This document shows, in pieces, positions 1 to 11,037 of a DNA stretch of 20,420 nucleotides. This DNA comes from an uncultured Lentisphaeria bacterium (GTDB lineage: Bacteria; Verrucomicrobiota; Lentisphaeria; Oligosphaerales; Oligosphaeraceae), in the NCBI GenBank assembly GCA_934661755.1, contig CAKUJM010000049.1, positions 1 to 20,420 of the forward strand, given 5' to 3'. The number at the start of each line of letters is the position of its first letter. Position 1 is the first letter of the stretch. Both the position numbers and the translations under genes were made by a program. The notes under the pieces were generated by a model. The model did not search any database. It was not told the DNA's origin and was given only the letters and a program-made list of their open reading frames with translations.

Positions 1-10
1 TTCACTCACG

Positions 11-122
11 CGGTTAACCCCTCCGCCGCCTGTCGGCGGCACCTCCCCTTGCAGGGGAGGCTGATAGAGCGCTGTCGCGGCACCTCCCCTTGCAGGGGAG
101 GCTGAGGGGCCTAGGGGTTACC
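11..122. repeat. Dispersed repeat-like element with two copies of a 28-bp hairpin unit
   Basis: Two identical 28-base copies lie at 37-64 and 78-105, 41 bases apart start to start. Each contains the dyad CCTCCCC-TTGCA-GGGGAGG. A second hairpin, GCCGCC-TGTC-GGCGGC, sits at 25-40 just before the first copy. The block is bounded by imperfect inverted ends, GGTTAACCCCT at 12-22 and AGGGGTTACC at 113-122. This looks like a REP/MITE-type non-coding repeat of the kind scattered through many gut-bacterial genomes. Whether it recurs in this genome cannot be seen from one window. Confidence 0.6.
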
Positions 123-307
123 ATCGGGCTTGACGTGCGTCCGTGCGTAGTTTGAAGAACGCGCTTTGTTGTAACAGCACCATTGTCCAAGGCCGTCTGC
201 GGCCTTGCTACCCCGGGGGAGGCTCTTCCTGATTGGAGACAGGACTACGGTGGAATTTGCAACGCTGTCGTCATCAAAGGCCAGCGATGGCGGCGCAGCA
301 AACAAAA
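123..307. other. Non-coding stretch downstream of groEL terminator
   Basis: No credible coding region is visible. The stretch holds a perfect 7-bp hairpin, AAGGCCG-TCTG-CGGCCTT, at 189-206. It is followed by a C/G-rich tract (ACCCC then GGGGGAGGCT, 209-223) that resembles the hairpin unit of the preceding repeat block. It may be a diverged third member of that repeat. Confidence 0.4.
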
Positions 308-350
308 CCGCCCCTGGCGGTGCGACATAGTGTCACACCGCCAGGGGCGG
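303..350 (-). terminator. Strong intrinsic terminator of groEL
   Basis: Read on the minus strand just after the groEL stop, a perfect 14-bp stem (308-321 with 337-350) encloses a 15-base loop. That loop can itself pair 6 more bases (with one G-U) around a CTA triloop. The stem is followed by TTTTG. This is an unusually long rho-independent terminator closing the dnaK-groES-groEL block. Confidence 0.85.
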
Positions 351-383
351 CGATTTTCATAGCGTCACGATGTCAGCTGGGGC

Positions 384-2027
<1,644 letters not shown>

Positions 2028-2071
2028 AGTAATGGAATCTCCTTATATTATTCCGTTATTCGGATCAAGAA

Positions 2072-2362
2072 CTACCCTTCGACAACCGCAAGGATGTCGC
2101 TGGAGGAAAGGATCTTGTAGGACTTGTCATCGAGCTTGAGCTCGGTGCCGCCGTATTTGCTGGTCAGGACGATGTCACCGGCCTTCACATCCATCGGGAT
2201 GAGCTTGCCGGATTCGTCGCGGCGGCCGGGGCCGACCGAAATCACGCGGGACTTGATCGGTTTCTCCTTGGCGCTGTCCGGGATGTAGATCCCGCCCTTG
2301 ATCTCGACATCTTCTTCGACCGGCTCGACAAAGACGCGGTCACCTAGTGGTCTGATTGTCAT
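2072..2362 (-). CDS. groS: GroES co-chaperonin, 10-kDa subunit
   Basis: The 96-residue co-chaperonin caps the GroEL ring. I chose the start at MTIRPLGDRVFVEP because this is the family's normal N-terminus and GGAAT lies about 10 bases upstream; a longer frame adds 23 unrelated residues. The mobile loop is visible as GGIYIPDSAKEKP, in which the usual GroEL-contacting hydrophobic tripeptide (IVL type) reads IYI. The conserved GPGRRDESGK and GDIVLTSKYGGTE segments follow. It sits 165 bases after dnaK and 44 before groEL. A candidate promoter lies just upstream, so the groES-groEL pair can probably be transcribed separately from dnaK. Confidence 0.96.
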   Translation of the reverse strand: MTIRPLGDRVFVEPVEEDVEIKGGIYIPDSAKEKPIKSRVISVGPGRRDESGKLIPMDVKAGDIVLTSKYGGTELKLDDKSYKILSSSDILAVVEG

Positions 2363-2393
2363 TTTGGTTGCTATTCCTTTTTTGGGTTTAGGG

Positions 2394-2421
2394 TTGAAAT
2401 GCGTTTCCAATGAAACACAAG
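2394..2421 (-). promoter_or_regulatory. Candidate heat-shock-type promoter of groES-groEL
   Basis: On the minus strand CTTGTGT is followed by 11 bases and then CGCATTTCAA, ending 31 bases before the groES ATG. CTTGAAA and CCCCATnT are the known sigma32 elements, so both boxes are partial matches with slightly short spacing. The 10-base CGCATTTCAA recurs 34 bases before dnaK. A small dyad, GTTTC-ATTG-GAAAC, lies between the boxes at 2403-2416. No sigma70-like -10 box is seen at a suitable distance. Confidence 0.45.
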
Positions 2422-2527
2422 CTGTCAGCATGCCCGGCTGGCCCGCTCCGAACGCATCGGCATTGATCCTCTGCGCTTCCGGACAGGCTCAGCCAGGCCG
2501 CCAGCACCCGGCTCAATCGGCCAGGCG

Positions 2528-4501
<1,974 letters not shown>

Positions 4502-4535
4502 AGTCTGTGTTCTCCTTTTGATTTTGAAGTTGGAT

Positions 4536-4563
4536 TTGAAATGCGACGAACCGCATTTAGCAA
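4536..4563 (-). promoter_or_regulatory. Candidate heat-shock-type promoter/operator of dnaK
   Basis: On the minus strand TTGCTA is followed by 12 bases and CGCATTTCAA, ending 34 bases before the dnaK ATG. The same 10 bases stand upstream of groES at nearly the same distance. The region also forms a perfect inverted repeat, AAATGCG-N6-CGCATTT (4539-4558), overlapping the putative -10 box, which could be a repressor site. No CIRCE (TTAGCACTC-N9-GAGTGCTAA) is present. Confidence 0.45.
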
Positions 4564-4568
4564 TTGCC

Positions 4569-4582
4569 ATGCCAACTGGCAT
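4569..4582. promoter_or_regulatory. 14-bp palindrome upstream of dnaK
   Basis: ATGCCAACTGGCAT has perfect 6-base arms around two central bases. It lies a few bases upstream of the putative -35 box of dnaK, a plausible site for an activator or repressor. Function is unproven. Confidence 0.3.
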
Positions 4583-4616
4583 CCTGGGTAAAAGCGACGA
4601 ATTCCCGGCCGCGCAC

Positions 4617-4636
4617 TGCGACATACTGTCACAGCG
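4617..4636. repeat. 20-bp dyad repeated in the groEL terminator loop
   Basis: TGCGACATACTGTCACAGCG matches 321-340 (TGCGACATAGTGTCACACCG) at 18 of 20 positions. It contains the near-palindrome TGCGACA-N3-TGTCACA (6 of 7 pairs plus a wobble as RNA). The copies lie at the two ends of the dnaK-groES-groEL block. Confidence 0.4.
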
Positions 4637-4714
4637 TACGCGATGGCCAGGCGGGAAAGCGTCTCACCTCCCCCCGGAGGATATGGCGGCCGGCGTTGCC
4701 GGATGGACTGCCGG

Positions 4715-5740
4715 TCAAGCCAATGCGGCGTTGCGGGCATCCACGCTGCGGCGATAATATTCGTCCCAGGTGGCGATATCAAATTCACGCAAGATGTCTT
4801 CGATGGGCAGCGACGGGTCGCGGCTGTACAGCGTCACCATCCCGGCCAGCCCGGGATCGTTGTATGCGACCATTTGCCCATATTTATTGACGGCCGCCTG
4901 GATACTCCCGAAATTGAAATCCAGGTGCACCACCGCGCAATTGGTATTGACATGTCCGGTGATGGTGCGGAAGTACGACTGTTCGCGCCGCACGATTTCA
5001 CCGGATGGCCCGGTAATGGTTTTGGGCAGGCTTCCGACAACGCACCCCAGCAGCCAGGCGCGGCATTTCATCGCCCAGGCCTGCCGCATGCATCCGCCGT
5101 CGCAGTAGCCGGAGAAAGCCAGCACATCGGGCTTGAGCCGGGCATACTGGTCCATGAGCTCCCAGAAATTCAGATCGAAGCAGATCATCAACCCGAGTCG
5201 TCCGAAGTCGGTGTCGGCCACCACCGGCCGGGAGCCGGGGACGACGCCGGAGTCAATTTCGCCGACTGTCGGATAATTTTTGTCATAGACGGCGATGACA
5301 TCGCCATCGCGGTCGATGAGGATTGACGAGTTGGCGATTTTGCCATCTTCGAGCAGCCGGTGGGCGGGATAAACCAGGTAGCATTGGTGTTTCCGCGCAT
5401 AATTGCGGAAGGCATCAAGCACTTTTGCGCCGCGCCGGGCCAGCCACTGCCGATGCTGTGCGAAGTCATGGTCTCCGCCCCAGTTGTCGCAATGTTCAGG
5501 GAGGACCACCAGATCCGGGCGGTTTGGGATTTCGCGGTCCATGGCGGCGAACCAGTATGCGATCATCTCCTCGGGTTCCCGCTTGCCATTGGCCGGCGGC
5601 ATTGCGAGGAATTCTCCGACGAGGCTCACGGTGATTTCCCGCCGTCTGATCACGCACGGCTTCTTTGCGGGCGTAAAATCCGCGGCGCGGGAGGAAAAGA
5701 ATGCCGGACCGGGCAAATCCGCCATGGGATGTTCCTTCAT
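4715..5740 (-). CDS. Carbon-nitrogen hydrolase (nitrilase superfamily)
   Basis: This 341-residue enzyme should hydrolyse a non-peptide C-N bond (amide or nitrile); the substrate is unknown. Numbering from the frame's first Met, the family triad is seen as Glu89 in VVLPEH, Lys161 in YDKNYPT and Cys194 in MICFDLNFWE. No signal peptide is evident, so it is probably cytosolic. I chose the second Met (MKEHPMADLPG) as start because a perfect AGGAGG lies 8 bases before it; the first Met, 7 codons earlier, has no such site. It is transcribed divergently from a DapA-like lyase and a Gfo/Idh/MocA protein, which suggests a shared catabolic role. A biosynthetic amidase cannot be ruled out. Confidence 0.9.
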   Translation of the reverse strand: MKEHPMADLPGPAFFSSRAADFTPAKKPCVIRRREITVSLVGEFLAMPPANGKREPEEMIAYWFAAMDREIPNRPDLVVLPEHCDNWGGDHDFAQHRQWLARRGAKVLDAFRNYARKHQCYLVYPAHRLLEDGKIANSSILIDRDGDVIAVYDKNYPTVGEIDSGVVPGSRPVVADTDFGRLGLMICFDLNFWELMDQYARLKPDVLAFSGYCDGGCMRQAWAMKCRAWLLGCVVGSLPKTITGPSGEIVRREQSYFRTITGHVNTNCAVVHLDFNFGSIQAAVNKYGQMVAYNDPGLAGMVTLYSRDPSLPIEDILREFDIATWDEYYRRSVDARNAALA

Positions 5741-6077
5741 TTGTCGGGCCTCCTGAATCATGTCGTTATCGGTGACGGGGATGGGGAAAAAGGAGGTTGA
5801 TGGTCTATATTAACCGTGTTCTTCTGGCATCTGGACGGCAGCAACTGCAGGGGAAGCCAGGGACGGGATTCATGTATTCCCGACTCCGCCAGGCTGATCT
5901 TTTGCGCCATGATTTCGTCTTTTTTCCGGTCACATGCCCCCGGCACGCCCCCTCAAAAAATCCTCATCCTGACGCAAAAACACCAGCTTCACTGATCCCA
6001 GGGCATTGCAAAGAGCGGCCCTGCCCCGTCGGCGCCAGTCCGCGCATATTGAAGCCAAAAACGGGAGGTCCTGAATC
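5741..6077. other. Divergent intergenic region between nitrilase and DapA-like genes
   Basis: I see no gene here; the open frames are short, unconserved in flavour and Pro/Arg-rich. The region carries the start signals for both flanking genes and the 19-bp dyad described separately. No convincing sigma70 promoter was found on either strand; the AT-rich TTAATATAGA (minus strand, about 5804-5815) is a weak -10 candidate for the nitrilase. Confidence 0.5.
5864..5882. promoter_or_regulatory. Operator-like 19-bp dyad in divergent spacer
   Basis: CGGGATTCATGTATTCCCG has perfect 5-base arms CGGGA/TCCCG plus one more matching inner pair. It lies roughly midway between the divergent nitrilase and DapA-like genes, where a local transcription factor could control both. 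No regulator gene is in the window, so this is inference only. Confidence 0.35.
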
Positions 6078-7142
6078 ATGAAGAAGGTCACTGACATCCA
6101 TCCGAAGGTCCTGACGGCATTCCGGCGGGGGACGGTCATTCCAGCGCAGGTGCTGGCGCTGGACGAGCGGCGCAGCTTTTCCCCCCGCCATCAGCGGGCG
6201 CTCACCAGATACTATATAGACTCCGGCGTCGGCGGCATTGCGGTCGGCGTGCATTCCACCCAGTTTGCCATCCGCGATCCGAAGCACGGGCTCTTCGAGA
6301 CGGTGATGAGCCAGACCTCGCATTTCATCGACGAGTGGTGCCAGCGCACCGGGCGGAAGATCCTGAAGGTCGGCGGCGTCTGCGGCGCCACCTTGCAGGC
6401 ATTGCGCGAGGCCACCTTCGAGTCGGAGAATGGCTATGACGCCGCGCTGGTATCCCTGGCGGCGCTCAAGGATGACGGCATTGCGGCGATGCTGTCGCAT
6501 TGCCGTGAAATCTCCCAGGTCATGCCGATCATCGGCTTCTATCTCCAGCCGGCGGCCGGCGGCTGCGTGCTGCCGTACGAGTTCTGGGAGGGATTTTTCC
6601 AGATAGAGAATATCCTGGCAGTCAAGATCGCGCCATTCAACCGCTACCGCACCATCGACGTCATCCGGGCATTGGCCCAATCCGGGCGCGGCGACATTGC
6701 GCTTTATACCGGCAATGACGACAACCTGCTCATTGACCTGCTCACCGATTTTCGCGTTGGCGGTCGGCTGCTGCGGATTTGCGGCGGCTTGCTTGGACAT
6801 TGGTCGGTATGGACCCGCAAGGCAGTGGAGCTGCTCGACGAGTTGCATCGTCTGGCCGGCAGCGGCCATGCCATCCCCGCGGAGCTTCTCACCCGATCGG
6901 CGCAGATCACCGACTGCAATGCCGCCTTCTTCGATGCCGCCAACGGCTTTGCCGGGTGCATCCCCGGCCTGCACGAGGTCCTGCGAAGGCAGGGGCTGCT
7001 GCCCGGCATCTGGTGTCTGGATCCCGGGGAGGTGCTTTCGCCGGGGCAGTACGAGGAGATCAGCCGGGTCTACCGCGACTATCCCTTCTTGAATGACGAC
7101 GCCTTCGTCGCCGCGAACCTGGAAAAATGGCTGGCCGACTGA
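6078..7142 (+). CDS. DapA-like (dihydrodipicolinate synthase/NAL family) lyase
   Basis: A 354-residue class I aldolase-type TIM barrel. The Schiff-base lysine is most likely Lys183 in ILAVKIAPF, and the partner tyrosine is Tyr155 in IIGFYLQP. The substrate-carboxylate loop of true DapA (GTTGE) is replaced by GVHSTQF near residues 57-63, so lysine synthesis is unlikely. A 2-keto-acid or sugar-acid aldolase or dehydratase role fits better. It is longer than DapA (about 290-300 residues), mainly at the C-terminus. GGGAGGT 8 bases before the ATG supports the start. It heads a plus-strand pair with the oxidoreductase 30 bases downstream. The exact reaction is unknown. Confidence 0.88.
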   Translation: MKKVTDIHPKVLTAFRRGTVIPAQVLALDERRSFSPRHQRALTRYYIDSGVGGIAVGVHSTQFAIRDPKHGLFETVMSQTSHFIDEWCQRTGRKILKVGGVCGATLQALREATFESENGYDAALVSLAALKDDGIAAMLSHCREISQVMPIIGFYLQPAAGGCVLPYEFWEGFFQIENILAVKIAPFNRYRTIDVIRALAQSGRGDIALYTGNDDNLLIDLLTDFRVGGRLLRICGGLLGHWSVWTRKAVELLDELHRLAGSGHAIPAELLTRSAQITDCNAAFFDAANGFAGCIPGLHEVLRRQGLLPGIWCLDPGEVLSPGQYEEISRVYRDYPFLNDDAFVAANLEKWLAD

Positions 7143-7172
7143 AGCCATTCAAAACAGAATGGAGCCTTCATC

Positions 7173-8099
7173 ATGCCCTTCCGTCTCGGCATTGCCGGGT
7201 TATGCACCTCGCATCCGGAAAATTGGGTCCCGATCATCCGCGAGCTGGACTCCGACATTGAGATCACCGCCGTCTGGGACTCCGGCGAAACCCGCCCGAC
7301 TGGCTTCGCCGGGGCTTTTGCCCGGCGTTTCGGCATTCCGAACGCAGTCGACCTCCTGGAGTCGATGCTGCCGCTGGTGGACGGCGCAATCATCCACACT
7401 GCGAATTGGGACCGGCATGTTGTCCAGGCGGAGCCGTTTGTGCTGGCCGGCAAGGCCGTGTTCATCGACAAGCCGATTGTCGGCAATCCTCGCGATGCGG
7501 AGAAAGTCCTCGCGTGGATACGTCAGGGGCATCGCGTCACCGGCGGCTCGGCGTTGCGATGCTGTGACGAAATTGCCGCCTTGCTGGCGATCCCGGAGGC
7601 GGAACGCGGCGCAATCCGCACTGTCTACGCATCCATCGGCAAGGACGGCTTCAATTACGGCATCCACGGCTATTCCCTGCTCTGCGGAGTGCTGGGCGAC
7701 GGGCTGCAAAGCGCACGGTGCATCGCCTGCGGAGACCAGAGGCAGATCATAATGGAATGGAGCGGCGGGCGGGCCGGCATATTGACCATCTGCCCGGGGA
7801 ACTGGCTGCCATTCAATGCCACGGTGACAACTGGCAAGCAGATCATCCAATTGGCAATTGACGCAGGGAAGCTCTACCGTCCGCTGCTGGAGCGCGCCCT
7901 GCCCTATCTTTCCGGAAAAAGCTCCACACCGCCATTTCCGGCGGCGCAGCTCCTGGCTCCGGAGATGGCGGCCATGGCGGCGCTGGCATCCCAATACGCC
8001 CGCGGCGCAAGAGTGCCGATCGGGGCCATCCCGCAGGAGCTGCCAGGCTATGACGGCTTCAGCTTCGCCAGGGGATACCGGCGAGGCCGGGATGGCTGA
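7173..8099 (+). CDS. Gfo/Idh/MocA-family oxidoreductase
   Basis: A 308-residue NAD(P)-type sugar or polyol dehydrogenase homologue. The N-terminal Rossmann region begins FRLGIAGLCTSH, where the usual GxGxxG loop is altered to GIAGL. The family EKP signature appears as DKP at residues 99-101 (VFIDKPI). The C-terminus has the YDGFSFARGYRRGR segment. It is slightly shorter than typical members (330-400 residues). The start is preceded by a modest GGAG. It lies 30 bases after the DapA-like gene and is very likely co-transcribed; together with the divergent nitrilase this resembles a sugar-acid or amide degradation locus. The substrate cannot be read from sequence. Confidence 0.88.
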   Translation: MPFRLGIAGLCTSHPENWVPIIRELDSDIEITAVWDSGETRPTGFAGAFARRFGIPNAVDLLESMLPLVDGAIIHTANWDRHVVQAEPFVLAGKAVFIDKPIVGNPRDAEKVLAWIRQGHRVTGGSALRCCDEIAALLAIPEAERGAIRTVYASIGKDGFNYGIHGYSLLCGVLGDGLQSARCIACGDQRQIIMEWSGGRAGILTICPGNWLPFNATVTTGKQIIQLAIDAGKLYRPLLERALPYLSGKSSTPPFPAAQLLAPEMAAMAALASQYARGARVPIGAIPQELPGYDGFSFARGYRRGRDG

Positions 8100-8113
8100 C
8101 CCGGGCGGGAAGG

Positions 8114-8135
8114 GAGGCGTCATCCGGCCTCCCCG
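8114..8135. other. Hairpin between convergent genes
   Basis: GGGAGGC and GCCTCCC form a 7-bp stem around an 8-base loop in the 44-base gap between the plus-strand oxidoreductase and the minus-strand coiled-coil gene. No T-tract follows on either strand, so it is at best a weak bidirectional terminator. Confidence 0.35.
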
Positions 8136-8143
8136 CCGCCGCG

Positions 8144-8908
8144 CTACCGTGGCGGCATTGGCGGCGGCCCCCACATGCGGCTGGTGGCGTCGTTGATCTG
8201 GTCGATTTCGCTGCGCAGATCATCGACGCTGGCATTGAGCCGCACGGCAAGCTGTTCGTACAATATGTCCGAGACCCGGTTGCGGGCCTCCATCACCCGC
8301 CTCATGGCGTCGCGCATCTCTTCCTGGCTGGTCTGGGGATCCTGCCGAAGCTGGTCGAGTTCCTTGAGCATTTCCTGATATGACTTCAGCACTTCCCGCT
8401 GCTCCGCATCCTGGAGATTCGCGGACACCGCATTGAGGTAGGCGGCGCGTTCGGCATTTCTTTCCTCATGCCATTTGCGCATCTCATCCATGCGCTTGCG
8501 GGCGCGCTCATATTCTTCCGGGTCGCGTTCCTTGAGCTCCTCCAGATTGAATGGGCCTCCACGGCGGCGTCCTCGCGGCCCATCGCCTTCCGCCCGCGAG
8601 GCGTCGCCGATATTCTCCAATTGCTGGCGATAGGCGCGATTGGTGGCCTCCAGCTTGTCGATATAGGCATTGAGCGCGGCAATTTCGCCTTCGCGGTCAC
8701 TGGCGGAGGCATCGCGCCCGCCCGGCAGCGGCACGGGATTTTCCGCCGGGGCCGCGGCCTCGGCGGGATGGCGGCCGGCCTCCGGCTCCGACATCATTTG
8801 TCGCAGCTGGGCGTTTTCCTGCCGATACCATACTGCGGCGCCGAAGGCGCTGGCTGCCAGCAATGCGGCAACCCCCAGACAGAATCCGTAGATGCTTTGC
8901 TTTTCCAT
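8144..8908 (-). CDS. Unrecognised membrane-anchored coiled-coil protein
   Basis: I do not recognise this 254-residue protein. One hydrophobic segment (about residues 6-28, YGFCLGVAALLAASAFGAAVWY) looks like an N-terminal signal anchor. An Ala/Pro-rich linker follows, then a likely coiled coil (about 70-105, EIAALNAYIDKLEATNRAYR), a basic Gly/Arg patch (GPRGRRRGG), and a long highly charged helical region to about residue 240. It ends in a Pro/Met-rich tail (GPPPMPPR). The start chosen (MEKQSIYGF) has AAGGGGA just upstream; 22 further in-frame codons upstream lack support. A periplasmic scaffold or stress protein is possible, but no catalytic motif is seen. It follows the recJ terminator and faces the oxidoreductase gene. 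Confidence 0.75.
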   Translation of the reverse strand: MEKQSIYGFCLGVAALLAASAFGAAVWYRQENAQLRQMMSEPEAGRHPAEAAAPAENPVPLPGGRDASASDREGEIAALNAYIDKLEATNRAYRQQLENIGDASRAEGDGPRGRRRGGPFNLEELKERDPEEYERARKRMDEMRKWHEERNAERAAYLNAVSANLQDAEQREVLKSYQEMLKELDQLRQDPQTSQEEMRDAMRRVMEARNRVSDILYEQLAVRLNASVDDLRSEIDQINDATSRMWGPPPMPPR

Positions 8909-8949
8909 AATCCCCTTTTGGTTTTCAGAGGCACTGCCCGACGCCCCCC

Positions 8950-8994
8950 AAAAAAACGGCGGGCACGCGTCCATGGAGGTAAACGCGCCCGCCG
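8950..8994 (-). terminator. Intrinsic terminator after recJ
   Basis: On the minus strand CGGCGGGC pairs with GCCCGCCG and, past a small bulge, GCGT pairs with ACGC. The stem is followed by seven T residues (8950-8956). It separates recJ from the coiled-coil gene. Confidence 0.85.
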
Positions 8995-9020
8995 CAAAAA
9001 AATTGCCCGTCTTTTTTATT

Positions 9021-9038
9021 TCCGGAGAATTATCCGGA
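9021..9038. other. Short hairpin upstream of recJ terminator
   Basis: TCCGGA occurs twice around a 6-base AT-rich spacer; TCCGGA is self-complementary, so the two copies form a 6-bp stem. It is followed on the minus strand by an A-rich stretch rather than T residues. It may protect the recJ mRNA end or be incidental. Confidence 0.3.
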
Positions 9039-9097
9039 CATGATCGGCAGCACCGCTCCGGTCACGCGAAGCCGCCCGCGCAGACACCGCACCGCCG

Positions 9098-10921
9098 TCA
9101 GCAGGAAGCCGCATGACGCACATCATGAATCCGCAGCTGCGGCACTTCATTGCCATTGAAGCGGTTGATGTGCGGGGAATAGACGATGTCCCACGGTGCG
9201 GGAGGAAGTTCCTCCGGCAGCCGGCTGAAGGCGATGAACTGGATGTGGGCGCCATCGCCGTCGCGCACCACGCCACGGGTATGGCTGCGTCCGGCGGGGC
9301 TCTTGCGTTCCGGCATCACATTGCGGGTGATGAATATCGGCTCGGAATTGCCGTGGCCAAAGGGCTCCAGCGCCCGCAACTCCTGGAAGAAGACCTCGTC
9401 CAGTTCGCCAAAGGCGACCTCGCCGCAGATGCTGAGGCTCGGGCGCATCGATTCAATGCCCAGGACCTTCTGCACCGCGGCGTCAAATTCCCGGCAGAAG
9501 GTCTCCAGCATGTCCTCCTCCAGCGACAGCCCCGCGGCCATGGCATGGCCGCCGAAGCGGATCAGGCAATCCTTGCACTCGTCCAGCACATCGACCAAAT
9601 TGAGGGTGCGGATGGAACGGGCGGAGCCGGTGAACTGTCCGGAGGCGTCGCGGGTAAGCACCACGCTGGGGCGATGATAGCGCCGGGTAAGGCGCGAGGC
9701 CACGATGCCGACCACCCCCTGATGCCAGCTGTCGCTCCATACCACGATCGACCGCGCGGTGTCCAGCGAGCCTTCGCGCCCGGAGCGGTAGCGTTCGCAG
9801 ATCTGCGCCTCGGCCTCCTGGACCACGTTTTCCTCGATCATCTGGCGCTCGCGGTTGAGACCATCCAGGATCGTCGCCAATTCCTTGGCCTTCTCCACGT
9901 CATGCGACTCCAGCAGCCGCAGGCTGTCGGTGGGATCTCCCATCCGGCCGGTGGCATTGATCCGCGGCGCCAGGCGATAGGTGATATCGGAGGTCGTCAG
10001 CTGCTCGGAGATGTTCGAGATGTCGCACAGCTCATGCACTCCGGGACGGGTCTGCATCGAAAGCACCTCCAGCCCCTCGCGCACCAGGATGCGGTTCTCG
10101 TTGAGCAATGGCACGATGTCCGCCACCGTCCCCAGCGCCACCAGATCCAGGACATTGTGCAACTCGGTGTCCTCGCCGCCGATCTGGTTTTCACGGCCGT
10201 ATTTCAGGAAGGCCTGGGCGACCTTGTAGGCGACTCCGACCCCCGCCAAATCCTCCGTGCCCCGGGGCGCGCCCGGCAGCTTCGGATCGACCACCACCAT
10301 CTTCTCCATCTCGGCGGCGTTGGCCGGCAGCCCCAGCCCGATGCTGCCGACGCCGGAGGCGCCGTCATGCAACGGCGTCGGCCCCGGGGTATGATGGTCG
10401 GTGATGATCAAGTCCAGGTTGATCGCCCGGGCGGCATCGACCGCGTCATAGCTGGTGATGCCGCAATCGACAGTCACCAGCAGATCGCAGTTGCCCTTGG
10501 CGTTGCGGTTGATGGAGTCGGCGGTAAGCCCGTAGCCGTCGTCGATCCGGTGCGGCAGATAGCAGGTGACCTGGGCGCCGTTTTCACGCAGCACCCACGC
10601 CAGCAGGGCGGTGGCGGTGATGCCATCGGTGTCATAATCGCCGTGGATCATGATGCGCTGGTTTTTCTGGATCGCCTCCCAAAGCCGGGCGGCCGCGGCC
10701 TTGGTGCCCGGCAGCAAATAGGGGTCGCCCATGTCGTTCATGCTGGGATTGAGGAACTGGTGGACGCTCTCCGGCGTGATGCCGCGCATGGCCAGCACCA
10801 GCGCGATCGGGCGGGTCACGGAGGCCTCGTCCATCAAGGCCGAGACCATCGCCTGGTTAATCGGGGAGAATTCCCACGTGCGGTTTTCCTGTTCAGGGTG
10901 TAGGGGTGTGGTAGATTCCAT
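9098..10921 (-). CDS. recJ: Single-strand-specific 5'-3' exonuclease RecJ
   Basis: The 607-residue DHH-superfamily nuclease degrades 5'-ended single strands in recombination and mismatch or base-excision repair. The DHH domain is seen as HGDYDTDG (93-100), VDCG (151-154) and DHH (175-177), followed by LGTVADIVPL (263-272) and the APRINATGRMGD segment (318-329). The DHHA1 part shows GSAR (432-435) and GGHAMAAG (457-464). Roughly 15 extra residues, Gly-rich and predicted disordered, lie between DHH and VVDPKLPG compared with the usual short loop. The start has AAGGA about 11 bases upstream and a good promoter 33 bases upstream. It is monocistronic, bounded by terminators on both sides. Confidence 0.96.
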   Translation of the reverse strand: MESTTPLHPEQENRTWEFSPINQAMVSALMDEASVTRPIALVLAMRGITPESVHQFLNPSMNDMGDPYLLPGTKAAAARLWEAIQKNQRIMIHGDYDTDGITATALLAWVLRENGAQVTCYLPHRIDDGYGLTADSINRNAKGNCDLLVTVDCGITSYDAVDAARAINLDLIITDHHTPGPTPLHDGASGVGSIGLGLPANAAEMEKMVVVDPKLPGAPRGTEDLAGVGVAYKVAQAFLKYGRENQIGGEDTELHNVLDLVALGTVADIVPLLNENRILVREGLEVLSMQTRPGVHELCDISNISEQLTTSDITYRLAPRINATGRMGDPTDSLRLLESHDVEKAKELATILDGLNRERQMIEENVVQEAEAQICERYRSGREGSLDTARSIVVWSDSWHQGVVGIVASRLTRRYHRPSVVLTRDASGQFTGSARSIRTLNLVDVLDECKDCLIRFGGHAMAAGLSLEEDMLETFCREFDAAVQKVLGIESMRPSLSICGEVAFGELDEVFFQELRALEPFGHGNSEPIFITRNVMPERKSPAGRSHTRGVVRDGDGAHIQFIAFSRLPEELPPAPWDIVYSPHINRFNGNEVPQLRIHDVRHAASC

Positions 10922-10953
10922 GGTTGAAGTTATCCTTGTTTGCGCTTGAACAA

Positions 10954-10981
10954 ACTATACGCGCATTTTCCCAAAATTCAA
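10954..10981 (-). promoter_or_regulatory. sigma70-like promoter of recJ
   Basis: On the minus strand TTGAAT (10976-10981), a 16-base spacer and TATAGT (10954-10959) match the housekeeping consensus at 4 of 6 and 5 of 6 bases. The predicted start of transcription gives a leader of roughly 25 bases with the recJ ribosome-binding site. Confidence 0.6.
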
Positions 10982-11037
10982 CCCCGCGGAACCGCATTGC
11001 CGTATCTTTTTTCGCCGTCCACCCGCCGCCTGGCGGC

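Noticed and set aside
37..105. CRISPR array
   Set aside because: Only two repeat copies with a 13-base spacer and strong internal dyads; no cas genes are present.
4536..4590. CIRCE element before dnaK
   Set aside because: Only TTAGCA-like half-site resemblance is seen; the 9-9-9 CIRCE inverted repeat is absent.
5797..6081. 94-codon plus-strand frame with AAGGAGG just upstream
   Set aside because: Spacing to the start is only about 3 bases, the product is Pro/Arg-rich without similarity to any family I know, and it runs into the DapA-like start. Best seen as spacer.
9113..10903. 596-residue plus-strand open frame
   Set aside because: Antisense shadow of recJ in GC-rich sequence; composition is His/Gly/Asp-rich with no motif, and RecJ motifs on the other strand are unambiguous.
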